From contig NZ_JANHLD010000001.1 in assembly GCF_028682455.1 (NCBI RefSeq), forward strand, positions 930,001 to 994,000: a stretch of DNA of 64,000 nucleotides. Reading direction: 5' to 3'. The stretch is from Pseudomonas putida. GTDB lineage: Bacteria > Pseudomonadota > Gammaproteobacteria > Pseudomonadales > Pseudomonadaceae. Shown in pieces: positions 1 through 8,554 of this stretch. Below the pieces are notes generated by a model, which was given only the letters and a program-made list of their open reading frames with translations, was not told the DNA's origin and did no database searches. Numbering within the stretch: the stretch's first letter is position 1; the number at the start of each line of letters is the position of its first letter. Made by a program: the position numbers and the translations under genes.

Positions 1-2
1 GC

Positions 3-215
3 AGCCTGTCGGCGGCCACGGTGCAGTTGACCATGAGCCTGTCGGTGGGGATAGCCGCCTCACTGCTGGGTGCGTTGATGAGCTTCAAGGGTGAACAGCA
101 GGTGGGGGTGGCGGATATCGCCACGGTGATTGGCGGGTGTGCGTTGGTATGCATGGCGTCGGCGCTGGTGTTTCGACGCCTGGCACCCGAGGCGGGACGG
201 GATGTCTACCTGTAG
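3..215 (+). CDS. MFS transporter, C-terminal fragment (cut by window edge)
   Basis: An open frame runs in from the left edge and stops at 215. The visible 70 residues hold two hydrophobic stretches (around the SLSVGIAASLLGALMSF segment and the IGGCALVCMASALVF segment) followed by a short basic/acidic cytoplasmic tail. This fits the last two helices of a 12/14-helix major facilitator exporter. The Met at 21 is internal, not a start, because the frame is open upstream of it. Substrate cannot be judged. It converges on sfnR with a REP motif between them. Confidence 0.6.
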   Translation, partial: SLSAATVQLTMSLSVGIAASLLGALMSFKGEQQVGVADIATVIGGCALVCMASALVFRRLAPEAGRDVYL

Positions 216-236
216 GAGCGGCTTGCCCCGCGATCA
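213..236 (+). repeat. REP element, single arm
   Basis: GTAGGAGCGGCTTGCCCCGCGA lies between two convergent genes. It is the same motif as in the paired elements at 32929, 49444 and 60337, here as a singlet missing one G. Confidence 0.75.
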
Positions 237-238
237 GC

Positions 239-1348
239 TCATATCGACAGGTTCAACACCCGCTCTCCCTGGACACTCCCGGCAGGTTTTCGCCGGTTCA
301 CCGCCAGCTCGCCAATCTTGATCAATCGGCTACGGGTGATGTTGCGGCTGAGCCCCAGGAGTTGGGCGGTGTGGACCTGGTTGTAGTGGCTGAAGCGGTA
401 GGCCGCACGCAGCAGCGCATCGTCGACTTTCTCGTGCAAGGCCCCCGGCGCTTGCTCGAAAAGCTTCTGGAAGGCGCGCTCGAGCAACCCTTCGGCCGAG
501 TCGTCGCCGTCGCTGCTGTCGTCGGGCCGTTCGATGCGCAGGTTCGACAGGCGCAGGTCTTGCTGGCGGATCACGCCGTCGCGGCAGATCAACAGGGTGT
601 GGTGGATCACGTTCTCCAGTTCGCGGATGTTGCCCGGCCAGCCATAGCTGCGCAGCCTGGCTTCGGCCTCGCTGCTCAGGCTCACCGCGCCGTAGCCCAG
701 GCGCTGGCTGTAGGACTGGATGAAGTGGCGCACCAGCGGCAGGATGTCGCCGGGCCGCTCGCGCAGGGGCACCAGTTCCAGGCTGACGACGTCCAGGCGG
801 TAGTACAGGTCTTCGCGAAAATGCCCGGCGTTGATGGCTTTCTCGAGTTGTACGTTGGTGGCCGCCAACACCCGGACGTCGATGGGAATGCTTTTGCGCG
901 ACCCCAGGCGCACCACTTCGCGCTCCTGCAGAACCCGCAGCAGCTTGACCTGGATGGCCATGGGCAGGTCGCCGATTTCATCGAGGAACAGGGTGCCGCC
1001 GTTGGCTTCCTCGAACCATCCAGCCTTGGCAGCCAGGGCGCCGGTAAAGGCGCCTTTTTCATGGCCGAACAGTTCGGCCTCTACCAGCGACTCGGAGAAC
1101 GCACCGCAGTTGACCGCGACAAAGGGCTTGTCGCGTCGGCCACTGAGGTTGTGGATGTGGCGGGCCACCAGTTCTTTGCCGGTACCGGTCTCGCCGATGA
1201 TCAGCACACTGGCTTCACTGGGGGCGACCTGTTGCAGGTGCGCGAGCAGCGCCCGGGACTTGGGGTCCTCGAACACTTGCGCCGTGGCGCGGATCGAGGT
1301 GGCCAGGGCCGGTGAGGGCGGGAGGGTCAACAATTGCATGGCGGTCAC
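239..1348 (-). CDS. sfnR: Sigma-54-dependent activator SfnR (sulfur/sulfone utilisation)
   Basis: A 369-residue AAA+ enhancer-binding protein without a receiver domain. Walker A GETGTGKE is at residues 52-59, the sigma-54 contact loop GAFTGA at 99-104, Walker B LFLDEIGD near 120-127, and a Fis-type helix-turn-helix (HTAQLLGLSRNITRSRL) near the C-terminus. The N-terminus MTAMQLLTLPPSPAL and overall architecture match what I recall of P. putida SfnR, which activates dimethylsulfone and organosulfur use under sulfate limitation. The chosen start is GTG at 1348, one base after the stop of the sfnB-like gene, which implies translational coupling. An ATG three codons in is the alternative. It lacks a sensory domain, as SfnR does, so its level is probably set by transcription. 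Confidence 0.88.
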   Translation of the reverse strand: MTAMQLLTLPPSPALATSIRATAQVFEDPKSRALLAHLQQVAPSEASVLIIGETGTGKELVARHIHNLSGRRDKPFVAVNCGAFSESLVEAELFGHEKGAFTGALAAKAGWFEEANGGTLFLDEIGDLPMAIQVKLLRVLQEREVVRLGSRKSIPIDVRVLAATNVQLEKAINAGHFREDLYYRLDVVSLELVPLRERPGDILPLVRHFIQSYSQRLGYGAVSLSSEAEARLRSYGWPGNIRELENVIHHTLLICRDGVIRQQDLRLSNLRIERPDDSSDGDDSAEGLLERAFQKLFEQAPGALHEKVDDALLRAAYRFSHYNQVHTAQLLGLSRNITRSRLIKIGELAVNRRKPAGSVQGERVLNLSI

Positions 1349-1349
1349 A

Positions 1350-2525
1350 CTATGAGTAGAAGGTCGGAGTCGGCAGTTGCCCGTTCAGGGCCCATTCGCC
1401 GAGTTCGTGCAGCTTGTAGTCCAGCGGGTCGTGCAGGCTCTGGGTACGCAGGTTGCGCCAGTGGCGGTCGAGGCCCACCGAGGACTGGGTGGCACGGGCA
1501 CCGGTGACTTCGAAGACCTTGCTGCAAATCTCCAGGCCATCGCGGCTGGCGGCGACCTTTGCCGTGGCGATGGTGACCGCCAGGCGTCCGCGTTGCTCGG
1601 CGGTGAGCGCCGAGCCTTTGGCCCAGGCGTCGTCCAGCGCGGCGCTGGCCTGCTGGACCAGGCCCCGCGCCCCTTGCAGGCGTACCCAGAAGTCACCGAA
1701 GCGGTTGAGCACATATGGGTCCTGGTGCACCTGATCGACAGGCGATTTGAACCAGCGCCGCGATTCGTTCAGGGCGTAGTGGCGCGCTTCTTCGAAGGCG
1801 CCCTCGGCAATGCCGAGAAAGACATGGGCGAAATGCAATTGGGCAATCAACGGTCGCAGGCAGGCAAAGGGCGTGCTCAGGGGGCCGGGGTCGAGCAGCA
1901 GGTCGCTTTCCTCCACCCGCACCCGCTCGAAGGTGGCACTGCCGCTGTCGGTCTGGCGCTGGCCCATGTTGTGCCAGTCGTTATGCAGGGTGATGCCACT
2001 GCGGCCGCTGGGGATGGCAGCGATCAGCAGCTTGCCGCCGGCGCCTTCATCCACGGCTGAGGCGATCAGCATCTGTGAGTCGCTGGCGCCGGAGCAGAAG
2101 CTCTTCTTGCCGGAAAACTCGCGGTAACTGCCGTGGTCCTTGACCACGGTGCGGGTGTCCAGCGGGTTCAGGGCATTGCCCCAGAACCAGTGCTTGCGCG
2201 CGGTCAGTTCGAACCAGGGCTGCCACTGCGCCGGGGTGGCGAACAGGCGCACGGTGGCGAGCATCAGGTGATGAAAACCGAAGACGTGGGCCAGCGAGCT
2301 GTCGACCCGGGCAAATTCGCGGACCACCTCGAAGGTCTGCGTCCAGCTACCGCCCAGGCCGCCGAACTCGCGGGGAATGCTCAGGGCCAGCAGGCCGCTG
2401 CGACGTATGGCATCGCGCTCGACCTTAGGCGTGCCGCCCTGGCGATCACGCTCGACGACGGTGCGGGCAAATTCGCTGGCCAGTGCCCGGGCCGTCTGCA
2501 ATGGGGTTGAGGGGGCGATATGCAA
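1350..2525 (-). CDS. sfnB: SfnB-family flavin-dependent sulfur-acquisition oxidoreductase
   Basis: A 391-residue acyl-CoA-dehydrogenase-fold protein: an N-terminal helical domain with the REFGGLGGSW motif, a mid beta-domain (SGKKSFCSGASDSQMLIA) and a C-terminal four-helix domain. Relatives such as SfnB, DszC and DmoA-associated enzymes are FMNH2-dependent oxygenases or assimilatory oxidoreductases for organosulfur compounds. It is directly upstream of sfnR on the same strand, 1 bp apart. The frame has no ATG near its beginning. TTG at 2525 is used here and there is no strong Shine-Dalgarno, so the start is uncertain. The product is probably cytoplasmic and flavin-bound. Confidence 0.78.
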   Translation of the reverse strand: MHIAPSTPLQTARALASEFARTVVERDRQGGTPKVERDAIRRSGLLALSIPREFGGLGGSWTQTFEVVREFARVDSSLAHVFGFHHLMLATVRLFATPAQWQPWFELTARKHWFWGNALNPLDTRTVVKDHGSYREFSGKKSFCSGASDSQMLIASAVDEGAGGKLLIAAIPSGRSGITLHNDWHNMGQRQTDSGSATFERVRVEESDLLLDPGPLSTPFACLRPLIAQLHFAHVFLGIAEGAFEEARHYALNESRRWFKSPVDQVHQDPYVLNRFGDFWVRLQGARGLVQQASAALDDAWAKGSALTAEQRGRLAVTIATAKVAASRDGLEICSKVFEVTGARATQSSVGLDRHWRNLRTQSLHDPLDYKLHELGEWALNGQLPTPTFYS

Positions 2526-2737
2526 GGTGCGCTCACTGAGGGGCTTTGAGAGATGTAGTGATGCTAAATGATCTAAAAAACTGAAAATAAATAACTTGTA
2601 GATCTTTAGATATGTCGTTTTTGATATTTCTAAAAAATCTAATCAAGTAAGTATTTATTCTTTTTAATTTTAATCGCCGCAGCGCACTCTTCACCTCAAG
2701 CACTGCGCGGCAGTGCATCCAGAACGAGGAAGCAGGC
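2526..2737. promoter_or_regulatory. AT-rich divergent promoter region between sfnB and the molbindin gene
   Basis: About 210 bp, of which 2565-2670 is strikingly AT-rich for this genome (runs such as CTAAAAAACTGAAAATAAAT). It must hold promoters for both divergent units. I see no convincing -24/-12 element or clear palindrome. A GAGGAAG Shine-Dalgarno precedes 2738. Confidence 0.5.
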
Positions 2738-2953
2738 ATGACCATCAAGGCGATCAACGTACGCAATCAGTTCAAGGGCACGGTAAAGGAGATCATTGAA
2801 GGGCCGGTGGTTTCAGAGATCGACGTGCAGACCTCCGCCGGTATCGTCACCTCGGTGATCACCACCCGCTCGGTGCACGAGCTGGAGTTGCGGGTGGGCA
2901 GCGAAGTGATTGCCTTCGTCAAATCCACCGAGGTGTCGATCGCCAAGCTATGA
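2738..2953 (+). CDS. Molbindin / Mop-type TOBE-domain molybdate-binding protein
   Basis: A 71-residue protein that is a single TOBE/Mop domain, with the signature MTIKAINVRNQFKGTVKEI, the SEIDV strand, and the closing IAFVKSTEVSI. Molbindins form hexamers that bind molybdate or tungstate and buffer it in the cytoplasm. GAGGAAG sits 5 bases before the ATG. It stands alone, but molybdenum cofactor genes (moaB, moeA, moaA) and a molybdoenzyme follow 5-11 kb downstream. The gene end overlaps the convergent regulator by 6 bp. Confidence 0.9.
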   Translation: MTIKAINVRNQFKGTVKEIIEGPVVSEIDVQTSAGIVTSVITTRSVHELELRVGSEVIAFVKSTEVSIAKL

Positions 2954-3565
2954 GGCGTCGCGCGCCAGTTGAAAGCGACACACTTGTCCGCCACGCAGCA
3001 TGCACTCCAGGTGCTGCACCTGCCCGCCGCCCAGGCGACCGATCAGCGCCAGGTCGAGCTCACAGATTTCCGGGTGAGCCTCGGCCAGCTGATGGAACAC
3101 ACAGTTATGGGCGACGATCTGCGCAGGGCCCCCCGAGCGGAAAAACACTTCGGCTTCGTAGCCGACCTCCTTCATGTGCGCGGCGATCTGCGCTTCGTCG
3201 AGACGGGTTGCGCTCAGGTCCCGGGCCATTTTCTCGCCCAGGCTGCGCATCAGGCTGACCAGTGCCTCATGGCCGATCAGGCTGGCGACCTCGCCAATCA
3301 GCAGGTTGGCCAGCAGGTGGTAGTGGCGCGGGAACAACTCCTGGCCCTGGCGGCTGAGGCGGTACAACTGCTCGGGGCGCCGACCGGTGGCGCGCAGGTC
3401 GCCGCGCACCACCAGGTCGTCACGTTCCAGCGCCCAGAGGTGCTGGCGCACCGCCGTGCGGGTTACCGCCAGCTGGTTGGCCAGTTCTTCGATGCTCATG
3501 CCCCCGGGCTTGTACAGCAGGGCCGAGAGCAGATCCTGTTGGGTACGTCCCAAGCCTTCGAACAT
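2948..3565 (-). CDS. SufR-like HTH regulator with a four-cysteine C-terminal cluster
   Basis: A 205-residue protein. An N-terminal winged helix (GRTQQDLLSALLYKPGGMSIEELA, then a TRTAVRQHLWALERDDLV recognition helix) is followed by a sensor domain whose C-terminal part holds four cysteines spaced C-x12-C-x19-C-x7-C (NCVFHQ, EICEL, LECML, QVCRF). This layout resembles COG2345/SufR regulators that bind an iron-sulfur cluster. The open frame extends far upstream, but the ATG at 3565 begins the domain. It lies 13 bp downstream of the secreted-protein gene, so the two probably form one transcript. Target genes are unknown. Confidence 0.75.
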   Translation of the reverse strand: MFEGLGRTQQDLLSALLYKPGGMSIEELANQLAVTRTAVRQHLWALERDDLVVRGDLRATGRRPEQLYRLSRQGQELFPRHYHLLANLLIGEVASLIGHEALVSLMRSLGEKMARDLSATRLDEAQIAAHMKEVGYEAEVFFRSGGPAQIVAHNCVFHQLAEAHPEICELDLALIGRLGGGQVQHLECMLRGGQVCRFQLARDAS

Positions 3566-3578
3566 CGACCGACCTCGT

Positions 3579-4211
3579 TTAGAACTTGTCCGGGAACTGT
3601 TTGACCAAGGCCGCCGCCAGGGCATCGGCCAGGCCCAGGATATGCTCGCGCATGTGTTTCCAGGTGGCCGCTTCTGCCTTGTAGTCCTTTTTGCCGAATT
3701 CGTCGATCTGGGCGATATGGTGCCCGCCATGGGCGGCGAGCAGGGTGTTGAGCGTCGACTCCGGCAGGTTGGGGTTGGCGGTTGCGAGGAAATTGGCCAG
3801 GGCCTTGGCATTGCTGGACAGCTCGGCCACGGCGGCCTGTTTGCCGCTGGCCGACTGGCTGACGCTGGCATCGCTGTAGTGCTTGACCGCTCCCCAGTGT
3901 CCACCGAGCAGTTTCAACAGCTGGTCGGCGGCAGGCTGGCCGTAGAGCGGGGCGATGCTGTTGGCGATGGCCGTGGCATTGTTGACCACTTCCTGGCTTG
4001 CGACCTCGGCTTGCGGGCGATCACCGGCCTGGTTGGCCAGGGCGTAATTGCGTATCCAGAAAATATGCTCAACCCACAGGTCACGCAGGGCCAGTCGGGT
4101 GGTCAGGGCGGCCGAGTCGGCCGTAGGCGGGGTGGGTTGTGCGGCGGGGCTCAGGGCGGGGAGTGTGCACAAGGCTGCAAGCAGCAGCACGAGAGGCAGT
4201 CTGATCTTCAT
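3579..4211 (-). CDS. Secreted helical protein of unknown function
   Basis: 210 residues with a clear Sec signal peptide (MKIRLPLVLLLAALCTLPALSPAAQ) and an alanine-rich, helical mature part. Near residue 160 is a histidine-rich stretch (HGGHH) and another His-bearing segment, WVEHIFWIRNY, near residue 46. These could form a metal or haem site in a helical bundle, but this is inference. It is first in a two-gene unit with the SufR-like regulator. I do not recognise the family by name. Confidence 0.6.
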   Translation of the reverse strand: MKIRLPLVLLLAALCTLPALSPAAQPTPPTADSAALTTRLALRDLWVEHIFWIRNYALANQAGDRPQAEVASQEVVNNATAIANSIAPLYGQPAADQLLKLLGGHWGAVKHYSDASVSQSASGKQAAVAELSSNAKALANFLATANPNLPESTLNTLLAAHGGHHIAQIDEFGKKDYKAEAATWKHMREHILGLADALAAALVKQFPDKF

Positions 4212-4336
4212 GGCAGTACCCTCGAGGGGTGAAGTGGCCTACAAGATCAATTACAGCATAAAAATATGTCGCTATTGGCTGGGGTGCCGAACGGTAGCTG
4301 CCCACCGCCAGGGCGGTGGGCAGCGCAGGGCTCAGC

Positions 4337-5758
4337 TCAAGAGCGAACGGCGTCCGGGAGGATCATCCGTGCCGGTGCCTGGGCGGCCTTGCCGCGGGCC
4401 ACCAGGTAGTACAGCACGCTCGGCACGACCAGGCCAATGATCCACGACACATCGACGCCGCCCAGGTACGCGACCATCGGACCGGTGTAGAGTTTGGTGG
4501 CAATGAACGGCATCTGCACCAGTACACCGATGGTGTAGACGATGATGCCCGGCATGTTCCAGCGTCCGTAGCGGCCCTTGGGGTCGGCCAGAGCCGGTAC
4601 GTCGTAGCGCTCCTTGGTGATGAAGTAGTAGTCCACCAGGTTGACCGCGCTCCAGGGCACGAAGAAGGTCAGCAGGAACAGGATGAACGACTTGAACGCG
4701 GTGAGGAACGAGTGCTGGCCGAGCAGCGCCACCACGGTCGAGGCACCGACAATGGCGAGCACGAAGAACAGCCGTTGGCGGCGAGTGACGTCCATGTGTC
4801 CGCGAAAGCCGCTGATGATGGTAGCGATGCACATGAAGCTGCCGTAGGAGTTGAGGGTGGAGATGGTCACCTTGCCAAAAGCGATGCTGAAGTACAGCAG
4901 CGCGGCGGTGGCACCAGTACCGCCCAGGCCTACGATGTAGGCCACTTCACGACCGGAGAACTGGCCGTTGGCGATGGCGGCGGCAAACACTCCGAGGATC
5001 ATCGACGCCTGGGCGCCGACGACCGAGCCGAGGCCGGCGGCAAGGAAGGTCTTGAACGATGAGGTGCTGCTGGGCAGGTAGCGCGAGTAGTCGGCCACGT
5101 AAGGCCCGAAGGCGATCTGCCAGGACGCCGACAGCGACACCGCGAGCAGGAACGAAGCCCAGGTGAAGTGGCGGTTTTCCAGCAACTGGCTGATGTCGGC
5201 GATGGCCATGATGCGGCTGAACAGGTAGACGAAGGCGATGATCCCCAGCACGCTGGCGATGCGGCCGATCCAGTGGATCACCCGGTAGCCCAGCACCGTG
5301 GCCAGGACGATGACTGCGGCAAAGATCAGGATCCCGGTGCTGTCGCTGACGCTCAGCAACTGGCCGATGGCCTGGCCCGAGAGCACCGTGCCGGTGGCGG
5401 TGAAGCCCAGGTACATCAGGCACACCAGGGCGATCGGAATGGCCGCGCCATACACGCCGAATTGCACCCGGCTGGAAATCATCTGCGGCAAACCCAGCTT
5501 GGGCCCTTGGGCAGCGTGCAGGGCCATGACCGCGCCGCCGGCCAGTTGGCCGATCAGCAAGCCGATCAACGACCAGAACACATCGCCGCCCAGCACCACG
5601 GCCAAGGCCCCGGTGACGATGGCAGTGATCTGCAGGTTGGCACCCAGCCACAGGGTGAATTGGCTGTACAGGCGTCCGTGCCGTTCGTTTTCCGGGATGT
5701 AGTCGATCGAGCGACGCTCGATCAAGGGCTTGCTGCGCGAAGCGCTGGCCTGGGACAT
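4337..5758 (-). CDS. NCS1-family permease (cytosine/purine/allantoin type)
   Basis: A 473-residue membrane protein with about 12 hydrophobic segments. The N-terminal signature (SIDYIPENERHGRLYSQFTLWLGANLQ) and the helix 1 region are those of CodB-like NCS1 nucleobase:cation symporters. The tail LVARGKAAQAPARM is cytoplasmic. The start at 5758 (MSQASASRS) was preferred over an upstream ATG because homologues begin shortly before this segment. No catabolic gene is adjacent, so the substrate is open among purines, pyrimidines, hydantoins and vitamins. Confidence 0.85.
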   Translation of the reverse strand: MSQASASRSKPLIERRSIDYIPENERHGRLYSQFTLWLGANLQITAIVTGALAVVLGGDVFWSLIGLLIGQLAGGAVMALHAAQGPKLGLPQMISSRVQFGVYGAAIPIALVCLMYLGFTATGTVLSGQAIGQLLSVSDSTGILIFAAVIVLATVLGYRVIHWIGRIASVLGIIAFVYLFSRIMAIADISQLLENRHFTWASFLLAVSLSASWQIAFGPYVADYSRYLPSSTSSFKTFLAAGLGSVVGAQASMILGVFAAAIANGQFSGREVAYIVGLGGTGATAALLYFSIAFGKVTISTLNSYGSFMCIATIISGFRGHMDVTRRQRLFFVLAIVGASTVVALLGQHSFLTAFKSFILFLLTFFVPWSAVNLVDYYFITKERYDVPALADPKGRYGRWNMPGIIVYTIGVLVQMPFIATKLYTGPMVAYLGGVDVSWIIGLVVPSVLYYLVARGKAAQAPARMILPDAVRS

Positions 5759-5843
5759 TGCTGTGGATCTCCGCATATTGTTGTTGTCGAGCGGTCGTAT
5801 CACCGGCCGGACGCAGGGGCGGTGATGGCTACAGATATGAGCA

Positions 5844-5853
5844 TGTATATACA
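5844..5853. promoter_or_regulatory. Palindrome TGTATATACA, possible operator
   Basis: A perfect 10-bp palindrome in the 172-bp divergent gap between the permease and the DyP gene, 86 bp upstream of the permease start. GntR-type regulators use palindromes of this look. The regulator is not identified. Confidence 0.3.
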
Positions 5854-5930
5854 ATTACGGTCAAGCAATTGTGTCGAAAGATTGCAGCTCTGCTAGGCTG
5901 CAGCTTTTCAGCTCGACAGGGTCTACCGCC

Positions 5931-6881
5931 ATGCCTGATTCAACGCCCGAACCCCAAGCCGTGTGCAGCCCGATCACCCGCAGCGCCATCTACCTCGTGG
6001 TCACCCTGAACCCTGGCGACGAGGCGGCCGAGCGGGTCCGTGGCTGGTGCGCCGATATCGCCGGGCTTACCCGATCGGTGGGCAAGCGCTCGCAAGGTGG
6101 CAACCTGTCGTGCGTCTGTGGCTTTTCTGCCAACGGTTGGGACCGTCTGTTCGGCCAGGTGCGCCCGGCAAGCCTGCACGGCTTTCGCGAGTTCGGCCCG
6201 CCAGAGCGCCGCGCCCTGGCTACCCCGGGTGACTTGTTGCTGCACATTCGCGCCGAGCACATGGACCTGTGCTTCGAGCTGGCCACCCAGTTGATGCAGG
6301 GCTTGGGCGATGCGGTCACGGTGGTCGATGAGGTGCAGGGCTTTCGTTACTTCGACATGCGCAGCATCATCGGTTTCGTCGATGGCACCGAGAACCCCGA
6401 GGGGCGCAAGGCCGAGGCCTTCACCCTGATCGGCGATGAAGACCCGGCGTACAGGGCGGGCAGTTACGTGCTGGTGCAGAAGTACCTGCACAACATGACG
6501 GCGTGGAATGCGTTGTCGGTCGAAGCCCAGGAGCGGGTCATCGGGCGCACCAAGCTGTCGGACATCGAGCTTGACGAATCGGTGAAGCCGAGCTGCTCGC
6601 ACAGTGCGTTGACGACCATCACCGACAGCAACGGGCAGGAGCTGAAAATCCTGCGCGACAACATGCCCTTCGGCCGGCCCGGCGCCGGTGAGTTCGGTAC
6701 CTATTTCATTGGCTACGCCCGCTCGCCGGCGCCTATCGAGCGGATGCTGGAGAACATGTTCGTCGGCAACCCCGAAGGCAACTATGACCGCCTGCTGGAC
6801 TTCAGCACGGCGGTCACCGGAGGGCTGTTCTTCGTGCCGTCAGCCGATCTGCTCGAGGAACTGGCCGAGCGCACACCGTGA
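5931..6881 (+). CDS. DyP-type haem peroxidase
   Basis: About 316 residues. The family motif GFVDGTENP (distal haem pocket with catalytic Asp) is near residue 150, and the second-half motifs FGTYFIGYAR and GNYDRLLDF follow. It resembles class P DyP enzymes (YfeX/TyrA type) that oxidise dyes, phenols or porphyrinogens with H2O2. No twin-arginine or Sec signal is seen, so it is cytoplasmic or encapsulin-loaded, though no encapsulin gene is adjacent. The ATG at 5931 (MPDSTPEPQ) is chosen over an upstream start. It converges on the LysR gene 15 bp away. Confidence 0.9.
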   Translation: MPDSTPEPQAVCSPITRSAIYLVVTLNPGDEAAERVRGWCADIAGLTRSVGKRSQGGNLSCVCGFSANGWDRLFGQVRPASLHGFREFGPPERRALATPGDLLLHIRAEHMDLCFELATQLMQGLGDAVTVVDEVQGFRYFDMRSIIGFVDGTENPEGRKAEAFTLIGDEDPAYRAGSYVLVQKYLHNMTAWNALSVEAQERVIGRTKLSDIELDESVKPSCSHSALTTITDSNGQELKILRDNMPFGRPGAGEFGTYFIGYARSPAPIERMLENMFVGNPEGNYDRLLDFSTAVTGGLFFVPSADLLEELAERTP

Positions 6882-6896
6882 CCGGTGCCCACGCTG

Positions 6897-7784
6897 TTAC
6901 GGCGCGTCGAGCATCGCCTTGACCTCGGCGAAGCATTTTTCCGCCAGGGCCGAGCGCGGTTCGGTACGGCGCAGCAACAGGCCGATCGGCGCATGCACGC
7001 TGGCGCTGGCAATCGGCACGATGCGAATGTGTTCGCTCAAGTCGTCCAGCCCGCAGTTGAGCGGCATGATGGCGCAGCAGATGCCTGTGCAGATCGCCTG
7101 GATCAACTGGTAGGTGGAATCACTCTCCAGCACAGGCTTGGGGTACAGGCCACGGCTGCGAAAGCTCAGGTCTACCGACTGGCGATAGTGCATGCCCTTG
7201 GAAAGCATCCCCAGGGGCAGATCGCTGATCAGGTCCCAGGGCAGCTCGGGCTGCTCGAACTGGTAGTGGCGCGTGTCGTACAGCAGGCCCATGCTGGTGG
7301 AACCCAGTTCGATCACCTCGAAGTAGGCGGTGTTGATCTGGTCCAGGTAGCAGATACCCAGGTCAAGCTGGTTGCGGCTCAAGCCATCGATGACCTGCTC
7401 CGAGCTCAACGACGAGAGCTGGAACTGCAGCTCTGGGTAGCGCTGGGCCAGCGGGGTGAGAAAGCTCATGGGGTTGATGCTCGACAGCGGCACCATGCCC
7501 AGGCGCAGATTGCCGACGATTTGCCCGCGGCAGCTGGCGGCTTCGGCCTGCAGGCCATCGTAGGCGGCCAGTAGGGTCCGGGCCCAGGCGAGGATGCGCT
7601 CGCCGGCCTCGGTAAAGCCTTCAAAGCGCTGGCCGCGGGTAACCAGCACCAGGTCCAGCTCGTCCTCCAGGTTGCGCAGGCGCATCGACAGGGTGGGCTG
7701 GGTGACGTGGCACAGGGCGGCAGCCTGGCCGAAGTGGCGGGTCTGGTCCAAGGCGATGAGAAACTTGAGTTGTTTGATGTCCAT
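6897..7784 (-). CDS. LysR-family transcriptional regulator
   Basis: 295 residues. The N-terminal winged helix-turn-helix (MDIKQLKFLIALDQTRHFGQAAALCHVTQPTLSMRL, in part) is followed by a periplasmic-binding-protein-like effector domain. The start at 7784 is the canonical LysR beginning. Neighbours do not reveal a target: a DyP gene is convergent and moaB is divergent after about 230 bp. Confidence 0.9.
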   Translation of the reverse strand: MDIKQLKFLIALDQTRHFGQAAALCHVTQPTLSMRLRNLEDELDLVLVTRGQRFEGFTEAGERILAWARTLLAAYDGLQAEAASCRGQIVGNLRLGMVPLSSINPMSFLTPLAQRYPELQFQLSSLSSEQVIDGLSRNQLDLGICYLDQINTAYFEVIELGSTSMGLLYDTRHYQFEQPELPWDLISDLPLGMLSKGMHYRQSVDLSFRSRGLYPKPVLESDSTYQLIQAICTGICCAIMPLNCGLDDLSEHIRIVPIASASVHAPIGLLLRRTEPRSALAEKCFAEVKAMLDAP

Positions 7785-8014
7785 GGCACGGCCCGGCAGT
7801 TGATTTGAAGCGATCATCCAGTGTCACCGATGGCAGTAATATCCGTCCAATGAGAAATCGTGAACGGCCGATAGGTGAGGTCGATCAAGGCCGGACCAGA
7901 GCGGTGCGCGGCCAATAGACGTGGTCGATGGGGTGTTGGGAACTGTCGATTGGACGGCCTTGGCGTTTGACACTAGTTTGCCCGGGAACAATGAACCTTG
8001 AAGAGCCTGACGAC

Positions 8015-8554
8015 ATGAGTGTGAAACTGGACGCGGTCTTCGTGCCGCTCAACATTGCCGTGCTGACGGTCAGTGATACACGCACCTTCGAAACCGATAC
8101 ATCCGGGGAACTGCTGGCCACCCGGGCGGTGGAAATGGGCCATCGCCTGGTGGCCCGTGCCCTGGTCAAGGACGATATCTACAAGATCCGCGCCCAGGTG
8201 GCGACCTGGATCGCCGATGAGCAGGTGCAAGTGGTGCTGGTCACCGGTGGCACCGGCTTTACTGCCCGCGACAGCACGCCCGAGGCGGTCGCCTGTTTGC
8301 TCGACAAGCACATTGAGGGCTTTGGCGAATTGTTCCGCGCCCTGTCGATCCTCGATATCGGTACCTCGACAGTGCAGACCCGCGCCCTCGCGGGCCTGGC
8401 CAACGGCACGCTGGTATGTTGCGTGCCGGGCTCCACCGGCGCCTGTCGCACCGCCTGGGAAGGGATCCTTGCCGAGCAGCTCGACGCCCGTCACCGGCCT
8501 TGCAACTTTGTCGCCCACCTCAAGCCCGGACTGCTGTGCGAGTCGCGCCAATGA
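8015..8554 (+). CDS. moaB: Molybdenum cofactor biosynthesis protein MoaB
   Basis: 179 residues of the MogA/MoaB molybdopterin-binding fold, with PLNIAVLTVSDTRTFETDTSG at the N-terminus and the MPT-binding VTGGTGFTARDSTPEA motif. It adenylylates molybdopterin before molybdate insertion. The start at 8015 (MSVKLDAVF) is the family start. The alternative ATG at 7991 adds eight residues. It overlaps moeA by ATGA, showing translational coupling. Confidence 0.93.
   Translation: MSVKLDAVFVPLNIAVLTVSDTRTFETDTSGELLATRAVEMGHRLVARALVKDDIYKIRAQVATWIADEQVQVVLVTGGTGFTARDSTPEAVACLLDKHIEGFGELFRALSILDIGTSTVQTRALAGLANGTLVCCVPGSTGACRTAWEGILAEQLDARHRPCNFVAHLKPGLLCESRQ

Noticed and set aside
137..1315. Long plus-strand frame of about 390 codons over sfnR
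   Set aside because: It lies exactly antisense to a well-supported regulator, has a composition rich in Gly/Val/Gln/Ala/His as shadows do in high-GC DNA, and shows no family motif. The same reasoning removes the large antisense frames at 9764-10876, 11973-13340, 13416-14621, 26238-27422, 31757-32872, 32996-34297 and 50531-51583.
2948..3904. One 318-residue minus-strand protein covering the SufR-like regulator and more
   Set aside because: The extra N-terminal 113 residues are antisense shadow of the secreted-protein gene (different frame of the same strand) and are Pro/Ser/Arg-rich. The real start is the ATG at 3565.
5852..5871. CAATT...AATTG inverted repeat beside the permease
   Set aside because: Only 5-bp arms. 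It is too short to separate from chance in AT-rich sequence.
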